From: Rhodobiaceae bacterium
GTDB lineage: Bacteria; Pseudomonadota; Alphaproteobacteria; Parvibaculales; Parvibaculaceae
Assembly (NCBI GenBank): GCA_027352645.1
Contig: DAIEIL010000188.1
Location: 1 to 9,600, forward strand
Direction of reading: 5' to 3'
DNA length: 9,600 nt
Part shown: positions 6,592-9,600 of the stretch, in pieces
How the letters are laid out: each line of letters begins with the position of its first letter
How positions within the stretch are numbered: position 1 is the first letter of the stretch
Translations under genes and position numbers: made by a program
The notes under the pieces: model-generated
What the model was told of the DNA's origin: nothing
Databases searched by the model: none
What the model saw: the letters and a program-made list of their open reading frames with translations, nothing else

Positions 6592-6648
6592 GTCGGCGTC
6601 GCTCCAAGCGCGGCTGGAATTGCGTCGCCTCAATCAAATAACGGGGCC

Positions 6649-6678
6649 TTTTAAGCTTCCGATAAGAAAACTGTTCAA
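6649..6678 (-). promoter_or_regulatory. Candidate promoter of the ParA operon
   Basis: Read on the minus strand, TTGAAC (6678-6673) and TTAAAA (6654-6649) are spaced by 18 nt and sit inside the AT-rich patch. Transcription would start near 6640, leaving a leader of roughly 50 nt before ATG 6591. The -35 is a good match and the -10 moderate. A nearby site for autorepression by the RHH-like product is conceivable but no repeat clearly marks one. Confidence 0.4.
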
Positions 6679-6740
6679 ATACCTAACGAATTGGAACGAT
6701 CGGCCGCGATGCGCCGCACTTGTTGCCTTCGCCGTTCTGT

Positions 6741-6762
6741 CGCAATCTTGATCGATGTTGCG
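6741..6762. promoter_or_regulatory. Dyad upstream of the phosphotransferase gene
   Basis: CGCAA (6741-6745) and TTGCG (6758-6762) are inverted around a central GATC (6750-6753), with the symmetry axis exactly between the arms. It lies about 20 nt upstream of the proposed start codon, where a repressor would block transcription or initiation. A 5-bp arm length is easily found by chance. Confidence 0.25.
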
Positions 6763-6782
6763 GTAGCGAAGGGGTCTTGAGC

Positions 6783-7688
6783 GTGAACGGGGGCGTGAGC
6801 GTGGATCGGGTCGGCGAGGCAAGGCGTCTGGCGCAGGGGCTCGACTGCTGGTCGGGGCCGGTCGAACCGGAGCAGTTGACGGGTGGCATCACAAATCTCA
6901 ACTTCCGCGTCACCGACGCCGGCCGGAACTTCGTCGTGCGTATCGGCGAGGACATTCCCGTCCACCAGGTGATGCGCTTCAACGAGGTCAATGCGGCGAA
7001 GGCGGCTTTCAAGGCCGGCATCTCGCCGGAGATCGTTTATGCGCGGCCCGGCGTCATCGTGGCGCGCTTCATCGAGGGCGGCGGGGCGCTGTCGGCAGAC
7101 GGGGTGCGTGCGCCGGGCTTCGTCGCGCGGTTCATGCCCGTCCTGAAAGCCTGCCACCGCGAGGTGCCGAAACATCTGCGCGGTCCTGTGCTCGCCTTCT
7201 GGGTCTTTCATGTGTTGCGCGATTACGCGGCGCGGCTGCGTGAAGAAGGTAGCCCGCATGGACCGAAGCTCGACGGGCTCGTCGCCCGCGCCGAAGAGCT
7301 CGAAAGGGCGGTCGGCAAGATCGACCTTGTCTTCGGTCACAATGACCTCCTGCCCGGCAACATCATCGACGACGGCAAGCGGCTCTGGCTCATCGACTGG
7401 GAATATTCCGGTTTCAACAGCCCGCTTTTCGATCTTGCCAATCTTGCATCGAACAGCGAATTCGACGAGGCGGAGGAGCGGCATATGCTGTCGCTCTATT
7501 TCGACGGTGCGCCGGATGCGGATCTCTGGCGGCGCTACTCCGCCATGAAGGCCGCCTCGTTGCTGCGCGAAGCGATGTGGAGCATGGTTTCCGAACTCCA
7601 TTCGAAGATTGCCTTCGACTATGCTGCTTATACGGTCGACTATCTCGCGCGTTTCGACCGTGCCTATCAGACCTTTCGCCAGCTCTAG
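6783..7688 (+). CDS. Choline-kinase-like / APH-fold phosphotransferase
   Basis: A 301-residue cytosolic kinase-like protein of the choline/ethanolamine kinase (LicA, COG0510) and aminoglycoside phosphotransferase superfamily. Visible motifs: LTGGITNLNFRV (32-43) as the nucleotide loop, FVVRIGE with Arg53 at the ATP-contact strand, catalytic loop FGHNDLLPGNIIDD (His186, Asp188, Asn193), and metal-binding IDWEYSGFNSPLFDLAN with Asp205. The IDWEYSG form is typical of choline-kinase-like members. It should transfer the ATP gamma-phosphate to a small alcohol; choline or a related compound fits the neighbour but is inferred. GTG 6783 is chosen because GAAGGGG lies 8 nt upstream; TTG 6777 and GTG 6795 are alternatives, and the frame is open to TTG 6720 without a ribosome site. 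The stop is 9 nt before the dehydrogenase gene, so the two are probably one operon. Confidence 0.85.
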   Translation: MNGGVSVDRVGEARRLAQGLDCWSGPVEPEQLTGGITNLNFRVTDAGRNFVVRIGEDIPVHQVMRFNEVNAAKAAFKAGISPEIVYARPGVIVARFIEGGGALSADGVRAPGFVARFMPVLKACHREVPKHLRGPVLAFWVFHVLRDYAARLREEGSPHGPKLDGLVARAEELERAVGKIDLVFGHNDLLPGNIIDDGKRLWLIDWEYSGFNSPLFDLANLASNSEFDEAEERHMLSLYFDGAPDADLWRRYSAMKAASLLREAMWSMVSELHSKIAFDYAAYTVDYLARFDRAYQTFRQL

Positions 7689-7697
7689 AGTGCATCC

Positions 7698-9600
7698 ATG
7701 ACAGCTATTCCCACACAGGCTCGCGCCGTCGTCATCGGCGGCGGCATCGTCGGTTGCTCCACCGCCTATCATCTGGCGAAGCTCGGCTGGAAGGATGTCG
7801 TTCTGCTCGAACGGGCGAAGCTCACCAGCGGCAGCACGTTTCACGCGGCGGGCCTTGTCGGCCAGCTCCGCAGCTCAGCCAACATCACGCAGCTTCTCGG
7901 TCACTCGGTGGCGCTTTATGCGGCGCTCGAAGCCGAGACGGGGCTTGCGACCGGCTGGCGCATGACGGGCGGATTGCGGCTTGCCTGTTCCGAGGCTCGC
8001 ATGATCGAACTCAAGCGTCAGGTCACGACGGCGCGGAGCTTCGGCCTCGAGATGCATGTGCTCAGCCCGAAAGAGGCGCAGGACCTCTGGCCGGTGATGG
8101 ATCTGAAGGGTGTCCTCGGCGCGGTCTTTCTGCCATCGGACGGGCAGGCCAATCCCTCCGACATCACGCAGGCGCTGGCGCGCGGCGCGCGCATGAACGG
8201 CGCGAAGATCATCGAGGATTGCCCGGTCACCTCCATCGAGCGCGACGCCCAGGGCATCACCGGCGTCGTCACGCCTTTCGGCCGCATCGCCTGCGAGAAT
8301 GTGGTGATCTGCGGCGGGCAATGGACGCGCGCGGTTGCGGCTCAGCTTGGCGTCAATGTGCCGCTCGTCTCCGTCGAGCATCAATATCTCATCACGGAGC
8401 CGATCGAAGGCGTGACGCGCGACCTGCCGACCATGCGCGATCCGGACAATCTCATCTATTTCCGCGAGGAAGTTGGCGGCCTCACCATGGGCGGCTACGA
8501 GCCCAACCCGAAGCCATGGGCGATCGACGGCATTCCCGAAGGATTCCATTTCTCGCTTCTCAACAATGATGTCGAGCATTTCGAGCAGATCATGGAACGC
8601 GCGATCATGCGCGTGCCTGCGCTTGAGAAAGTCGGCATCAAGGACTTCATCAACGGCCCGGAAAGCTTCACGCCGGACGGGAATTTCATTCTGGGCGAAG
8701 CGCCGGAATGTCCGCGCTGCTTCATCGGCGCGGGCTTCAATGCTTTCGGCATCGCGTCCGCTGGCGGCGCGGGCAAGGCGCTGGCCGAATGGGTCGTCGC
8801 GGGCGAGCAGCCTTACGATCTCTGGCCTGTCGATATCCGCCGCTTCGGGCGTCCGCATCGCGATGTGGACTGGGTGCGGGCGCGCACGCTCGAGCTTTAC
8901 GGCAAGCATTATTCGATTGCATGGCCGGGCGAGGAACATGCGAGTGGGCGGCCGCTGCGCCGTTCGCCGCTCTACGACCGGTTGCGGGAAAATGGCGCGG
9001 TCTTCGGCGAGAAGCTTGGCTGGGAGCGGCCCAACTGGTTCGCGGACGGCGATAACGAGCGCGTCGAACGCTACAGCTTCGCGCGGCCGAACTGGTTTGA
9101 CGCGGTGGGGCATGAGCACAAGGCGACGCGCGAACAGGCGGCGCTTTTCGACCAGAGCTCTTTTGCGAAATTCATGTTGGTGGGCAAGGGCGCCGGCGCG
9201 GCGCTCGACTGGATTTGCTCCAACCATGTCACCAAGGCGCCGGGCACGCTGACCTATACGCAGATGCTGAATGCGAAGGGCGGCATCGAATGCGATCTCA
9301 CCATAGCGCGGCTTTCCGAGGACCGTTTCTACATCGTCACCGGCACCGGCTTTGCGACGCATGATTTCGACTGGATCGCGCGAAACATTCCCGAAGGTTG
9401 CGATGCGGAGCTTGTCGATGTGACATCAGGCTATGCGACGCTCTCGCTGATGGGGCCGCATGCGCGCGACGTGCTCTCGCGGATCACGCGGGACGACATT
9501 TCGAACGAGGCGTTCCCTTTCGGCCATGTGCGCGGCATCGTCATTGCGGGTGCGCCTTCGCTTGCGCTGCGCGTGACTTATGAGGGTGAGCTCGGGTGGG
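7698..9600 (+). CDS. Dimethylglycine/sarcosine dehydrogenase-type FAD oxidoreductase with GcvT domain (3' partial)
   Basis: The frame is open from ATG 7698 to the window edge (634 full codons); full-length relatives have roughly 800 or more residues, so the C-terminal GcvT part is missing. Domains: DAO-type FAD fold about 8-370, with dinucleotide motif VVIGGGIVGC (Gly14, 16, 19) and Glu38; GSTFHAAG with His49 at the position of the covalent flavin histidine of mitochondrial DMGDH/SARDH; closing motif GAGFNAFGIASAGGAGKALA (344-363); an FAO_M linker about 372-425; and a GcvT folate-binding domain from about 430 (RPNWFDAVGHEHKATRE, LVDVTSGYATLSLMGPHARD). These enzymes oxidatively demethylate dimethylglycine or sarcosine and pass the formaldehyde-level carbon to tetrahydrofolate. 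Exact substrate is uncertain, since the family also has members acting on other N-methyl compounds. Upstream ribosome site is weak (AGAG), consistent with coupling to the kinase gene. Confidence 0.9.
   Translation, partial: MTAIPTQARAVVIGGGIVGCSTAYHLAKLGWKDVVLLERAKLTSGSTFHAAGLVGQLRSSANITQLLGHSVALYAALEAETGLATGWRMTGGLRLACSEARMIELKRQVTTARSFGLEMHVLSPKEAQDLWPVMDLKGVLGAVFLPSDGQANPSDITQALARGARMNGAKIIEDCPVTSIERDAQGITGVVTPFGRIACENVVICGGQWTRAVAAQLGVNVPLVSVEHQYLITEPIEGVTRDLPTMRDPDNLIYFREEVGGLTMGGYEPNPKPWAIDGIPEGFHFSLLNNDVEHFEQIMERAIMRVPALEKVGIKDFINGPESFTPDGNFILGEAPECPRCFIGAGFNAFGIASAGGAGKALAEWVVAGEQPYDLWPVDIRRFGRPHRDVDWVRARTLELYGKHYSIAWPGEEHASGRPLRRSPLYDRLRENGAVFGEKLGWERPNWFADGDNERVERYSFARPNWFDAVGHEHKATREQAALFDQSSFAKFMLVGKGAGAALDWICSNHVTKAPGTLTYTQMLNAKGGIECDLTIARLSEDRFYIVTGTGFATHDFDWIARNIPEGCDAELVDVTSGYATLSLMGPHARDVLSRITRDDISNEAFPFGHVRGIVIAGAPSLALRVTYEGELGW

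Larger units (their letters stand above)
6592..6782. other. Divergent intergenic region, ParA operon / phosphotransferase gene
   Basis: These 191 nt lie between the ATPase start (-) and the phosphotransferase start (+). The section 6630-6690 is clearly richer in A and T than anything around it (TCAAATAA, CTTTTAAG, GATAAGAAAACTG). The right half returns to high GC and holds a small dyad (6741-6762). No gene is seen here. Confidence 0.5.

Noticed and set aside
6592..6633. N-terminal extension of the ATPase to a TTG at 6633
   Set aside because: It falls in the likely leader, close to the proposed transcription start, and ParA proteins normally begin a few residues before the Walker A motif, as ATG 6591 gives.
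6675..7844. 389-codon minus-strand frame across the phosphotransferase gene
   Set aside because: It is the mirror of a gene with kinase motifs and runs through the intergenic region and into the next gene. No ribosome site or motif.
7875..9362. 495-codon open frame on the minus strand opposite the DMGDH-type gene
   Set aside because: The plus strand encodes recognisable FAD and GcvT motifs over the same bases. The antisense product has no family pattern.
9130..9600. Possible separate gcvT gene after the oxidoreductase
   Set aside because: The frame is continuous from 7698 with no stop, and fusion of FAD and GcvT domains is normal for this family.

Overview
The window is high-GC DNA from the main replicon of an alphaproteobacterium. 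The end of a COG4223/mitofilin-like gene directly followed by hemY is a typical alphaproteobacterial arrangement, and codon usage is strongly GC-rich throughout. The genus cannot be fixed from the sequence; a Hyphomicrobiales/Parvibaculum-like organism would fit. No insertion sequence, phage gene, CRISPR array or rRNA was seen.

Left part (1-2957, all +): the 3' end of a mitofilin-like gene overlaps hemY (194-1723), which overlaps by 7 nt a membrane-anchored alpha/beta hydrolase (1717-2769). This looks like one transcription unit. After about 110 nt comes a complete tRNA-Thr(CGT) with encoded CCA (2882-2957).

Middle part (3049-4467): a DUF2189-type polytopic membrane protein (-) and a group II truncated haemoglobin (+) diverge from a 201-nt intergenic region. 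The globin gene converges, with only 6 nt between stop codons, on the next block.

Accessory-looking block (4474-6591, -): a tightly coupled three-gene operon. It encodes a ParA/MinD-family ATPase with a long acidic, proline- and arginine-rich C-terminal tail, then (4-nt ATGA overlap) a small protein with a ribbon-helix-helix-like segment and a cysteine cluster, then (1-nt gap) an unrecognised 214-residue protein. The order ATPase then small RHH-like partner resembles ParA/ParG-type partition pairs and the VirC1/VirC2 pair of Agrobacterium, but the third gene and the tail do not match a system I can name. This is the best candidate in the window for an undescribed system, probably for intracellular positioning or segregation of some cargo.

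Right part (6783-9600, +): a choline-kinase-like/APH-fold phosphotransferase is followed after 9 nt by a dimethylglycine/sarcosine dehydrogenase-type flavoprotein with a fused GcvT folate domain, which runs off the window. The pair suggests choline or methylated-amine metabolism feeding one-carbon units to tetrahydrofolate. The 191-nt region between this unit and the ParA operon holds a noticeably AT-rich patch with a plausible promoter for the ParA operon and a small dyad near the phosphotransferase start.
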